Shown: one piece after another, positions 15,641 to 23,508 of the stretch | Layout of the letters: each line of letters starts with the position of its first letter | How positions within the stretch are numbered: position 1 is the stretch's first letter | Notes under the pieces: model-generated | Databases searched by the model: none | What the model was told of the DNA's origin: nothing | Seen by the model: the letters and a program-made list of their open reading frames with translations, nothing else | Assembly (NCBI GenBank): GCA_036502625.1 | Contig: DASXYG010000018.1 | Location: 1 to 64,000 of the forward strand | Length of the DNA stretch: 64,000 nt | Direction: 5' to 3' | Source of the DNA: DASXYG01 sp036502625 | GTDB taxonomy: Bacteria > Actinomycetota > Actinomycetes > Streptosporangiales > Streptosporangiaceae | Position numbers and translations under genes: made by a program

Positions 15641-16693
15641 CTACATGCCGTCCTGGTCGTCGCGGTGCGGCACCAGGCCGGGCGGGCTGGTCAGGAAGCC
15701 GAGCCCCCACGGCAGGTGCATCGCGGCGTAGACCAGCGGCAGCCAGGCGCGCGCGGCCGGGGCCAGCCCGCTGCCGGTGCCGAGCGCGGCGCCGACGACG
15801 CCGAGGACGTACGCGCCCGGCACCGCGAACGCCGGACGGAAACCCGCGGCGCCCACGACCGTGCCCGCCGCGATCGCGACGACCGCGACCGGGGGCGCCA
15901 GGTAGCGCAGGTTGATCGTGCCGCGGTGCTGCCTGGCGACGACGCGGCGCCAGCGGCCGTAGTCGAAGTACTGCCGGGCGAGCGCCTTGAGGTTCGGGCG
16001 CGGGCGGTACGACACGCGCATGCGCGGCTGGAACCAGATCAGCCCGCCGCTCTCGCGGATGCGGTGGTTCATCTCCCAGTCCTGCGCGCGGACGTACTCC
16101 TCGTCGTAGCCGCCGACGCGGTCCAGCGCCTGGCGGCGGAACACGCCGAGATAGACGGTGTCGGCGGGGCCGGCCTCGCCGCCGGTGTGGAACGCCGCGT
16201 TGCCGACGCCGAACCGGCTGGTCATCGCCCGCGCGACGGCCTGCTCGAACGCGCTCACGCCCTCGGCCGCCATGATGCCGCCGACGTTCTCGGCGCCGGT
16301 GGCGTCGAGCGTCTCGACGGCGACCCTGAGGTAGTCGTCGGGCAGCATCGCGTGGCCGTCGACCCGCGCGATGACCGGGTTGCTGGACGCCTTGACGGCC
16401 GCGTTCAGCGCCGCGGGCGTCTTGCCTGTGGGATTCGCCACGGACTTGACACGCGGATCGGCGGCTGCCAGCCCGTCGGCGACCTCCTGCGTACGATCCT
16501 TGGACGGGCCGACCGCGAGGACGACCTCGATCTCGCCCGGATAGCTCTGCGCGAGAACATGCTTGACGGCCGACTCGAGGTGCCGCTCCTCATTGAGGAC
16601 GGGCATGATCACCGAGACCGGCGGCCAGGTCGTGCGCCCGCCGCGCTCGGGGGGCTGCTCGGCCGACATGGCCGCGTTGGAGGAAGGATTCAT
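15641..16693 (-). CDS. Membrane-bound GT2 glycosyltransferase
   Basis: About 350 residues. The GT-A domain opens with VSVIMPVLNEERHLESAV and contains ARVDGHAMLPDDYL (DxD-type site) and the QDWEMNHRIRESGG acceptor motif, as in exopolysaccharide and mycofactocin-type family-2 enzymes. Two or three C-terminal hydrophobic helices anchor it in the membrane. ATG 16693 is preferred; the longer open frame reaching 16840 would overlap the start region of the divergent LCP gene and has no family similarity there. Its place between the phosphodiesterase and the LCP gene again points to envelope glycan synthesis. Confidence 0.83.
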   Translation of the reverse strand: MNPSSNAAMSAEQPPERGGRTTWPPVSVIMPVLNEERHLESAVKHVLAQSYPGEIEVVLAVGPSKDRTQEVADGLAAADPRVKSVANPTGKTPAALNAAVKASSNPVIARVDGHAMLPDDYLRVAVETLDATGAENVGGIMAAEGVSAFEQAVARAMTSRFGVGNAAFHTGGEAGPADTVYLGVFRRQALDRVGGYDEEYVRAQDWEMNHRIRESGGLIWFQPRMRVSYRPRPNLKALARQYFDYGRWRRVVARQHRGTINLRYLAPPVAVVAIAAGTVVGAAGFRPAFAVPGAYVLGVVGAALGTGSGLAPAARAWLPLVYAAMHLPWGLGFLTSPPGLVPHRDDQDGM

Positions 16694-16826
16694 GACGACG
16701 CTCAAGGTACTGTATTCGACCATGTCGTGGTGGCCGGGAAACCGAACCCCCGCGTCGGTCCGTCCGAAGTGGGATCGGAACTGATACCGGGAGCACTCGG
16801 GCCACCGGAGACGTGGGAGGACGCAA

Positions 16827-18515
16827 TTGTCTGACGGCAACGGCGGGGACCCCTTCGACCAGTACTACCGGCCGCGCCCCGGGCAGCCGCCGCCCCAGGG
16901 CGGCGCGCCGGGCGGTCCGGGCGGTCCCGGCTACCCCGGAGGCCGCCGCGGCGGCGGCCCGTACGGCCCATCCGGCCCCCAGGGTCCGCAAGGGCCGCAG
17001 GGACCGCAAGGCCCGCAGGGCGGTCCCCCGCCGGGGCCGCCGTCCGGCGGGCGGCGCGGGCGCGGGCGGCGCGCCTCGCAGCGGCCGCTGCCGGAGTCGA
17101 TGCGGCTCCGCCTGCCGAACAAGCAGGCCAAGCGTCGGCGCAACCTCATGTTCGCGTCCGGGATCATGTCCGTGGTCGTGCTGATGGCCTCAGGCGGCGC
17201 CTGGGCGTTCACCGACTACATCTCCAGCAAGTTGCAGAAGGTCGACGCCGGCATCAACGGCCACTCCGGCCCCACCGGCGCGATGAACATCCTGCTCGTG
17301 GGCGCCGACCGCCGCGAAGGCCTGACCAAGAAGGAGCAGAACGAGCTCCACCTCGGCCACGACGCCGGCCAGCGCACCGACACGATCATGCTGATGCACG
17401 TCTCGAAGAACCACGACAGCATCAGCATCGTCAGCCTCCCCCGCGACTCCTACGTCGACATCCCCGGCCACGGCAAGGCCAAGATCAACTCGGCGTACTC
17501 ACCGCAGGCGTACAAGAACGGCGGCCCCAAGCTGACCGTCGACACCGTGGAGCACAACACCGGCGTGCAGATCGACCACTACGTCGAGATCAACTTCCTG
17601 GGCGTGCTCAAGATCGTAGACGCGCTCGGCGGCGTGGAGATCTGCACACCGAAGCCGATGGTCGACAAGGCGAGCGGCATCAACCTCACGGCGGGCAAGC
17701 ACCTCCTGTCCGGCAAGCAGGCGCTGATGTACGTCCGCACCCGCCACACGTACGCCAACCAGGACATCGGCCGCATGGAGGCGCAGCAGAAGTTCCTGTC
17801 CGCGCTGCTCAACAAGGCGATCAGCACCGGCACGATGACCAACCCGGCGCGGCTGTCGAACTTCCTCAACACCTCGCTGGCCGCCGTACGCGCCGACAGC
17901 GGGTTCTCCGCGTCGGCCATCCGGCAGCTCGCCTCGCAGATGAGCGGCGTGTCCACCGACGACGTGGCGTTCACCACGGTGCCGATCGCGAACGCCAACT
18001 ACAACGCGCCCGGCGTCGGCTCGTCGGTCCTGTGGGACCGCGAGGAGGCCGCCGCGCTGTTCAACAAGATCAAGAACGACCAGCCGATCGCGGCCGCGCA
18101 GGCCAAGGCGACCGGGAAGTCCGGCGGCAACAAGAAGAGCGGCGGCAGCGACCTCACGATCCCGCCGAACCGCATCGTGCTGCAGATCTTCAACGGCGCG
18201 GGAACGGCCGGGCTCGGCTCCAAGGCGCGCACCGACCTCACCGGCGTGGGCTTCCAGGTGCCGGCGATCGCCAAGAACTGGCCGTCGCAGGGCCACCGCA
18301 CGACCGTCGTGCAGTACGGGGCGGGCCGCGCCGACTCCGCGAAGACCGTGATCGCGGCGATCCCGGGCAGCAAGGGCAAGCAGGTCGCCGGCTTCGACGG
18401 CGTGCGCGTGATCCTCGGGTCGGCGTACCACGGCGCGAAGCAGGTGCAGGTCAGCGCGCAGAACTCCGATCAGCCAGGGCAGGCGAAGACGGCCACGCAG
18501 AACCTCTGCAAGTAA
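16827..18515 (+). CDS. LytR-CpsA-Psr (LCP) family protein with LytR_C domain
   Basis: A 562-residue enzyme of the family that transfers lipid-linked glycopolymers to peptidoglycan outside the cell. The start is TTG 16827 with GGGAGG seven bases upstream. Residues 1-100 are cytoplasmic, Pro/Gly-rich and include five GPQ-type collagen-like triplets. A single membrane helix spans about 105-127. The LCP domain runs from MNILLVGADRREG (about 152) to 335, with the polyprenyl-phosphate-binding Arg in LPRDSY and Arg in RTRHTY. A LytR_C domain follows from about residue 450. It is the natural final step for the wall polymer built by the genes upstream. Confidence 0.92.
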   Translation: MSDGNGGDPFDQYYRPRPGQPPPQGGAPGGPGGPGYPGGRRGGGPYGPSGPQGPQGPQGPQGPQGGPPPGPPSGGRRGRGRRASQRPLPESMRLRLPNKQAKRRRNLMFASGIMSVVVLMASGGAWAFTDYISSKLQKVDAGINGHSGPTGAMNILLVGADRREGLTKKEQNELHLGHDAGQRTDTIMLMHVSKNHDSISIVSLPRDSYVDIPGHGKAKINSAYSPQAYKNGGPKLTVDTVEHNTGVQIDHYVEINFLGVLKIVDALGGVEICTPKPMVDKASGINLTAGKHLLSGKQALMYVRTRHTYANQDIGRMEAQQKFLSALLNKAISTGTMTNPARLSNFLNTSLAAVRADSGFSASAIRQLASQMSGVSTDDVAFTTVPIANANYNAPGVGSSVLWDREEAAALFNKIKNDQPIAAAQAKATGKSGGNKKSGGSDLTIPPNRIVLQIFNGAGTAGLGSKARTDLTGVGFQVPAIAKNWPSQGHRTTVVQYGAGRADSAKTVIAAIPGSKGKQVAGFDGVRVILGSAYHGAKQVQVSAQNSDQPGQAKTATQNLCK

Positions 18516-18581
18516 CACAACGGGTGTGATTTCCCTCAACCACGTTGACCCGGTCACCGATCATGGCCAGGATCGCGGGGC

Positions 18582-19172
18582 ATGAAAACCCGGACACGGC
18601 ATCTTCTCGGCCTGATCTTGGGCATCATCGCCACGCCCGTACTGTTCGCCGCCCTGACCGGCGGCGTCGTACTGGCCGGCCGCGGTGGCATCGGCTTCGA
18701 CGTCAAGGCGTCGTTCGGCGCGCTGGGCGTCGCCGCCCTCCTGGTGGCGATCCTGGCCGCGCCGCGCGTCTCGCCGATCGCGTCGCTGATCGCGGGCCTG
18801 GCGTTCGCCGGGCTCGCGTCCCTGGTGGTGGTGCCGGGCGCCGACCCGGTCGGGCGGATGCGCGCCCTGCTCCCATCGACCGACATCAGCATGGGCCACG
18901 GGCCCGCGCTGCCGTTCAACTCCGTCAGCGGCGCGGTGGTCGCCACCGGCGCCTACGCGCTCGTGGGCGCGCTCCTCGTCCTGGCGTCGCTGGCGCCGTC
19001 GCGGTGGCGCGCGCGGCCGGTCACGCTGCCCGAGCCGCTGCCCGAGCCCGAGCCGTGGATGCCCAACCCGCCGACGACCTCATCCGAGAGCGGCTTCTTC
19101 GACACGTCGTCGGAGACCCCGGTGGCCACGACCCGCCAGTCACCGATCTCCTCGACCCCCGACGGCCTCTGA
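18582..19172 (+). CDS. Small membrane protein, paralogue of the next gene
   Basis: A 196-residue protein of unknown function with four hydrophobic segments (residues about 8-30, 40-60, 62-80 and 112-132) and a Pro-rich cytoplasmic tail. It begins TRHLLGLILGIIATPV and contains VLASLAPSRWRARPV; both stretches recur in the gene at 19304, so the two arose by tandem duplication. No catalytic motif is visible. A 12-bp hairpin terminator follows it at 19203-19233, so the two paralogues are probably separate transcription units. Confidence 0.7.
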   Translation: MKTRTRHLLGLILGIIATPVLFAALTGGVVLAGRGGIGFDVKASFGALGVAALLVAILAAPRVSPIASLIAGLAFAGLASLVVVPGADPVGRMRALLPSTDISMGHGPALPFNSVSGAVVATGAYALVGALLVLASLAPSRWRARPVTLPEPLPEPEPWMPNPPTTSSESGFFDTSSETPVATTRQSPISSTPDGL

Positions 19173-19202
19173 CCCACCGACCCGCTGACCTCCCCCGACC
19201 AC

Positions 19203-19233
19203 GCCGGGGTCCCCGCACACAGGGGGCCCCGGC
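19203..19233 (+). terminator. GC-rich hairpin terminator after the 18582 gene
   Basis: The arms GCCGGGGTCCCC and GGGGGCCCCGGC pair over 12 bases with one G-T wobble around the 7-base loop GCACACA. A short T-containing stretch (GTCTTGT) follows. It lies 31 bases after the stop codon. Confidence 0.75.
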
Positions 19234-19303
19234 CAGTCTTGTCACGGGACGGTCACGCACTCGGCATTGACGGCGTAATGGGCGAACAGGAGTATCACTG
19301 GTC

Positions 19304-20242
19304 ATGGGTACCGGAACGCGGCATCTCCTGGGTGCGATCACCGGCGTCGTCGCCATTCCCGTCGTGGCGGCCGTGACGGTCGGCGGGCTCGGCTACATCC
19401 AGAACGCGTACAACACCTACCTCACGCGTCCGGCGTCGCTGTACCTCGCCGCCGGGCTGATCGTGGTCGCGGGCGTGCTGGTCGCGCTGCTGGTCGGCAC
19501 GCGGATCTCGCCGCTGGCGTCGCTGCTGCCCGGCGTGGCGTACATCGCGCTCGGCGCGGTCGGCGTGGTGCTGCCCGAGACCATCGCGAAGGCGCTGCGC
19601 GCCGTCCTGCCGATGACGCTGCACATCACCAGCTCGGGGATGACCGTCCCGTTCGGGCAGGCCGCCGTCGAGACGGTCTGGGGCGGCGGGTTCCTGCTGC
19701 TCGGGGTGATCCTGCTGGTCGCGTCCATCGCGCCGTCGCGGTGGCGCGCGAAGCCGCGCGCGGTGGCGCCGGGCACCCACCGCATGGACGCCGGCCCCGG
19801 CCCGGACGAACCGTGGCCGCCGCAGCCGCCCTCCCCGTCCGACCCGGCCAACCACCGCGCCACCCCGCCGCTGCCCGGCGACGCCGCCGCCCACGGCTAC
19901 CCGCCGCCGGAGTACCCGTACGGCCCGAGCTCCGGCCCCCAGCCCCCGTACGCCCCGAACTCCGGCCCGCAGGCCCCGTACGGCGAGGCGCCCGGCTACC
20001 GCTCGGGGGACCGGCCGTCGTCGTGGTCGGGGCCGCAGGCGCCGTACGGCCAGGGCGCGGAGCCGCACCACTTCGGCGACGACCCGTACCCCGCGCCAGC
20101 CGAGCCGTGGGGCCCGGCGCCGGGCTCCGCGCAGGCCGACCCGACGCCCCGCACACTGCCCGACGCCTCGGCGGGCGACGACGGCACCCGCCGCATCCCC
20201 TGGTTCGACGCCGACCGGGACCGGCCCGGCGACGACCGCTGA
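19304..20242 (+). CDS. Membrane protein with Pro/Tyr-rich cytoplasmic tail
   Basis: A 312-residue protein of unknown function. The N-terminal 145 residues hold four hydrophobic segments and match the preceding gene in layout and in motifs (TRHLLGAITGVVAIPV, LLVASIAPSRWRAKPR). The remaining 165 residues are disordered and rich in Pro, Gly and Tyr, with repeats such as GPQAPYG and GPQPPYAP. Such tails in actinobacterial membrane proteins often mediate protein contacts, but there is no direct evidence here. The ATG at 19304 has AGGAG about 13 bases away, which is long. Confidence 0.7.
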   Translation: MGTGTRHLLGAITGVVAIPVVAAVTVGGLGYIQNAYNTYLTRPASLYLAAGLIVVAGVLVALLVGTRISPLASLLPGVAYIALGAVGVVLPETIAKALRAVLPMTLHITSSGMTVPFGQAAVETVWGGGFLLLGVILLVASIAPSRWRAKPRAVAPGTHRMDAGPGPDEPWPPQPPSPSDPANHRATPPLPGDAAAHGYPPPEYPYGPSSGPQPPYAPNSGPQAPYGEAPGYRSGDRPSSWSGPQAPYGQGAEPHHFGDDPYPAPAEPWGPAPGSAQADPTPRTLPDASAGDDGTRRIPWFDADRDRPGDDR

Positions 20243-20248
20243 CGCGGC

Positions 20249-21025
20249 TCAGCCGCGCGGCGCGTCGATGAGCGCCGCCAGCCCGTCGAGCACCCGGGCC
20301 AGCCCGAACCGGTAGGCGTGCGCGGGGTCGTAGGCGGTGCCGTGCGCCGCGCCTGCGGCCGCGCCCACGCGGGCCGCCGTGGGATACGCCTCGGCGTCGA
20401 AGACCCGGTCGAGCAGCGGCGCGTTCGCCGCCCACCACTGCGCGTCGGACATCGCGCTGTCGTGCACGGCCGCGCGCGCGTCGGCCGCGGTGCGCGCGCA
20501 CGCCTGCACGAACGCCAGCACGTACGCCAGCGCGTCGTCCATCGCGACGTCGTCGAGGCCGAGGCCGTCCAGCGCGGACAGCTCGTGCTCGTACTTCGCC
20601 ATCGCGCCGGGGCCGAGCGGCGGGCGCACCGTGGAGATCGCGGCCGCCCAGGGGTGCGCGGCGAGCAGGTCGCGGTTCTCGTCGGCGACCCGGGCCACCC
20701 GCTGCCGCCACGGGCGCCCCGCGGTGGAGGTGCGCGGCATCCGCTGGTACGCGCCGTCGAGCATGAGGTCGAGCAGCTCGGCCTTGCCGGGGACGTACGT
20801 GTAGAGCGTCATCGGCGCGACCTCGAGGCGCGTGGCCACCCGGCGCATGGTCACCGCGGCCAGGCCCGCGGAATCGGCCTCCGAGATGGCCGCCGACACC
20901 ACGCCGTCGAGGGTCAGCCCCTGCGCGGGGCCGTGCTTTGGGGGCGGCGCGGTCGCGCGCCACAGCAGTTCGAGGGTGCGGGCGGGGTCGCCGGCGTTGC
21001 TGCGTTCGCTGGGCACGGGAATCAT
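20249..21025 (-). CDS. TetR-family transcriptional regulator
   Basis: A 258-residue regulator. The helix-turn-helix is clear at about residues 57-95 (TMRRVATRLEVAPMTLYTYV, then KAELLDLMLDG). The C-terminal 150 residues form the helical ligand-binding domain (TetR_C type). ATG 21025 has no spaced Shine-Dalgarno; GTG 21016, with AGGAT seven bases before it, is a credible alternative. It is transcribed away from a VOC-family gene, and the 80 bases between them hold a 29-bp imperfect palindrome at 21045-21073, so it probably represses both genes. Confidence 0.88.
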   Translation of the reverse strand: MIPVPSERSNAGDPARTLELLWRATAPPPKHGPAQGLTLDGVVSAAISEADSAGLAAVTMRRVATRLEVAPMTLYTYVPGKAELLDLMLDGAYQRMPRTSTAGRPWRQRVARVADENRDLLAAHPWAAAISTVRPPLGPGAMAKYEHELSALDGLGLDDVAMDDALAYVLAFVQACARTAADARAAVHDSAMSDAQWWAANAPLLDRVFDAEAYPTAARVGAAAGAAHGTAYDPAHAYRFGLARVLDGLAALIDAPRG

Positions 21026-21044
21026 CCTGCCGCATTCTGGGTTA

Positions 21045-21073
21045 TCGTACTCCGTACCTTGTACAGCGTACGA
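21045..21073. promoter_or_regulatory. Probable TetR operator
   Basis: An imperfect 29-bp inverted repeat with outer arms TCGTAC and GTACGA and inner GTAC blocks, centred between the divergent TetR and VOC genes. Its size, symmetry and position match a TetR-family operator covering both promoters. Confidence 0.65.
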
Positions 21074-21105
21074 AGTAGATGCCCGCCCCGTCTCCTGGAG
21101 GTCAC

Positions 21106-21498
21106 GTGCAGCTCACCGCCACCGCCGCCATCTCGCTGAACGTCACGGACCCGGCCGCGTCCAGCGCCTTCCTCAGCAGGCACTTCGGGTTCCACGAGCA
21201 GATGGCGGCCGACGGCTTCGCGTCCCTGACCCGCGAGGACGCCGGGATCAACGTGGTCTTCCTGCGCCAGGGGCTGGCCACGCTGCCCGCCGACCAGCGC
21301 GACGACCACGCGTCCGGCGTGATCCTCGCGTTCACCGTCGCCGACCTGGAGGGCGAGCTGGCCCGGCTCGAGGCCGCGGGCGTGCCGATCACGATGCCGC
21401 TGACGGTCGAGGACTGGGGCGAGCGCGCCTTCCAGGTGCGCGACCCGAACGGCGTCATCATCGAGCTGCTCGACTGGAACGGCGCCGCCGCGGGCTGA
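21106..21498 (+). CDS. VOC (glyoxalase/bleomycin-resistance fold) protein
   Basis: A 130-residue single-domain VOC protein with the beta-alpha-beta-beta-beta pattern: ISLNVTDPAASSAFLSRHFGF at the start, then INVVFLRQG and the C-terminal VRDPNGVIIELLDW motif that carries a metal-ligand Glu. The family covers dioxygenases, isomerases and antibiotic-binding proteins, and the substrate cannot be told. GTG 21106 is chosen because GGAGG lies five bases upstream; the in-frame ATG 21079 would place translation inside the promoter. It is likely controlled by the divergent TetR regulator, perhaps as a detoxification gene. Confidence 0.82.
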   Translation: MQLTATAAISLNVTDPAASSAFLSRHFGFHEQMAADGFASLTREDAGINVVFLRQGLATLPADQRDDHASGVILAFTVADLEGELARLEAAGVPITMPLTVEDWGERAFQVRDPNGVIIELLDWNGAAAG

Positions 21499-21510
21499 GC
21501 CCGGCCGCGC

Positions 21511-21536
21511 GCCGCTCCACCTCCGGGTGGAGCGGC
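21511..21536 (+). terminator. Perfect 10-bp hairpin after the VOC gene
   Basis: The arms GCCGCTCCAC and GTGGAGCGGC pair perfectly around the loop CTCCGG. It starts 12 bases after the VOC stop, so it is a likely terminator, though no T-run follows. Confidence 0.7.
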
Positions 21537-21590
21537 GGTTGGCACCGTGGGTGGTGGCCGCCGCCACCGCCGCGGGGCCACGCTTGTCCC

Positions 21591-22202
21591 ATGGAAATGC
21601 TGCGAGTGGTGCTCGACATCGTCGTGACGGGCTGTGTGGTCGTCTTCGGCGCCGCGTGGCTGCTCGGCGCCCTCTACTTCGGCCTGCGCGAGCCGTCGCG
21701 GATGCTCCAGGGGATGGCCAAGTCGATGGGCGCCCGGCTGATCCTCGTGGCGGTGGTCGTCGTCATCCTCATCGTGGTCGGCCCGCACCGCGCCCAGTAC
21801 GCGCACGCCCTCCAGTTCTGGCAGCCCGAGCTCGCGGTGCTCGGCGCGCTCGTGGCGGTCGCCGCGACGGCGCTGCTCGTGTGGGCGCGCTGGGTGCTCG
21901 GCACCATGTGGGCGAGCGTCCCGCTGGTCCAGCGGGGGCACCGCCTGGTCACCTCGGGCCCGTACGCGCTCGTACGGCACCCCATCTACACCGGCCTTCT
22001 CGGCCTGGCGTTCGGCGCCATGCTGACGTACGGATTCGGCGTCTACCTGATCGTGATGGCCCTGGCGATCCCGTTCATCTGGCGCCGCGTACGCGTGGAG
22101 GACCGCATGATGGCCACCACGTTCGGCGAGGAGTACACGGCGTACCGCGGCGAGGTCCCGGCGCTGCTCCCGTCGCTGCGGCGCACCCCCGCGCCGCGAT
22201 GA
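21591..22202 (+). CDS. Isoprenylcysteine-carboxyl-methyltransferase-like membrane protein
   Basis: A 203-residue integral membrane protein with five hydrophobic segments. The C-terminal part has the ICMT/PEMT-type cofactor motif: LVTSGPYALVRHPIYTGLL, then a late EDRMMATTFGEEYTAYR. Members methylate lipophilic acceptors using S-adenosylmethionine bound at the membrane face. Start ATG 21591 has a weak ribosome site. The acceptor is unknown, and no partner gene nearby suggests one. Confidence 0.85.
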   Translation: MEMLRVVLDIVVTGCVVVFGAAWLLGALYFGLREPSRMLQGMAKSMGARLILVAVVVVILIVVGPHRAQYAHALQFWQPELAVLGALVAVAATALLVWARWVLGTMWASVPLVQRGHRLVTSGPYALVRHPIYTGLLGLAFGAMLTYGFGVYLIVMALAIPFIWRRVRVEDRMMATTFGEEYTAYRGEVPALLPSLRRTPAPR

Positions 22203-22207
22203 CGCCG

Positions 22208-23377
22208 CTACTTCAGGACCTGCCTGGCCATCACCATGCGCTGGATCTGGTTGGTGCCCTCGTAGATCTGGGTGATCTTGGCGTCGCGCATCATGCGCTC
22301 GACCGGGTAGTCCTTGACGTAGCCGTAGCCGCCGAGGAGCTGCACGGCGTCGGTGGTGACGTCCATCGCGGCGTCGGAGGCGAAGCACTTGCAGGCCGAC
22401 GACGCGAACGTGAGGTCGGGCACCTTCTCGCCGTGGATCGCGCGCTCGGACTTGATCGCCGCGGAGTACGTGAGCTGGCGGGCGGCCTCCACCTTCATGG
22501 CCATGTCGGCGATCATGAACTGCAGGCCCTGGAACTCCGCGATGGGCTTGCCGAACTGCTTGCGCTCCTTGACGTAGCCGGTGGCGTAGTCGAGGGCGCC
22601 CTGGGCGATGCCGAGGGCCTGCGCGGCGATGGTGATGCGGGTGTGGTCGAGGGTGGCCAGCGCGGTCTTGAAGCCGGTGCCCTCGGCGCCGATCATCCGG
22701 TCGGCCGGGATGCGGACGTCGTCGAAGTACAGCTCGCGCGTCGGGGAGCCCTTGATGCCGAGCTTCTTCTCCGGCGCGCCGAAGCCGAATCCCGCGTCGT
22801 CCTTCTCCACGACGAAGGCCGAGATGCCGCGCGCCCCGGCGTCGGGGTCGGTGACGGCCATCACGGTGTAGAAGGTGGAGACCCCGGCGCCGGTGATCCA
22901 CCGCTTGACGCCGTTGAGGACGTAGTGGTCGCCGTCGCGCACCGCGCGCGTCCGCATCGACGCGGCGTCCGAACCGGCCTCGGGCTCGGAGAGGCCGTAC
23001 GAGAACATCGCTTCGCCGGATGCGACCTTCGGAAGGTACCGTTGCTTGAGCTCATCTGAGGCGGACAGCAGCAGCGGCACGGTCCCCAGCTTGTTGACCG
23101 CCGGGATCAGCGAGGACGAGGCACACGCACGCGCCACCTCCTCGATGACGATGACCGTAGCCAAGGCGTCCGCACCGGCGCCGGAGTACGCCTCGGGGAT
23201 GTGCACGGCATGCAGGTCCGCCTGCTTGAGCGCCTCGTACACATCCCAGGGGAACTCACCGGACTCGTCGATCTCGGCGGCCCGGGGGGCGATCTTGTCC
23301 TCCGCCAGGGCGCGGACGGTCTGCCGCAGCAACTCGTGTTCCTCAGAGGGCGCATACGCAGGGAGATCGAGACTCAT
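22208..23377 (-). CDS. Acyl-CoA dehydrogenase
   Basis: A 389-residue flavoenzyme that introduces a 2,3 double bond into an acyl-CoA. The length and order of N-terminal helical, central beta and C-terminal helical domains are standard. Key motifs are YGLSEPEAGSDAAS (FAD/substrate site), KRWITGAG, and the C-terminal QLLGGYGYVKDYPVERMMRD with the catalytic-base Glu at about residue 373 in IYEGTNQIQR, the position used by short- and medium-chain enzymes. It converges with the methyltransferase gene. Chain-length preference cannot be read reliably. Confidence 0.93.
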   Translation of the reverse strand: MSLDLPAYAPSEEHELLRQTVRALAEDKIAPRAAEIDESGEFPWDVYEALKQADLHAVHIPEAYSGAGADALATVIVIEEVARACASSSLIPAVNKLGTVPLLLSASDELKQRYLPKVASGEAMFSYGLSEPEAGSDAASMRTRAVRDGDHYVLNGVKRWITGAGVSTFYTVMAVTDPDAGARGISAFVVEKDDAGFGFGAPEKKLGIKGSPTRELYFDDVRIPADRMIGAEGTGFKTALATLDHTRITIAAQALGIAQGALDYATGYVKERKQFGKPIAEFQGLQFMIADMAMKVEAARQLTYSAAIKSERAIHGEKVPDLTFASSACKCFASDAAMDVTTDAVQLLGGYGYVKDYPVERMMRDAKITQIYEGTNQIQRMVMARQVLK

Positions 23378-23508
23378 GACCCGATGGTAACTTCGCGATG
23401 CTCCATCGGGGTCCGGGGCCCGCGCCGCGCGGGCGTACGATGCCGTGGCCCCCGGGCGGCCACCGCGCCCCTCGGGGCCCGGCAGACGGCCAGACGGAAG
23501 GAGACGTG

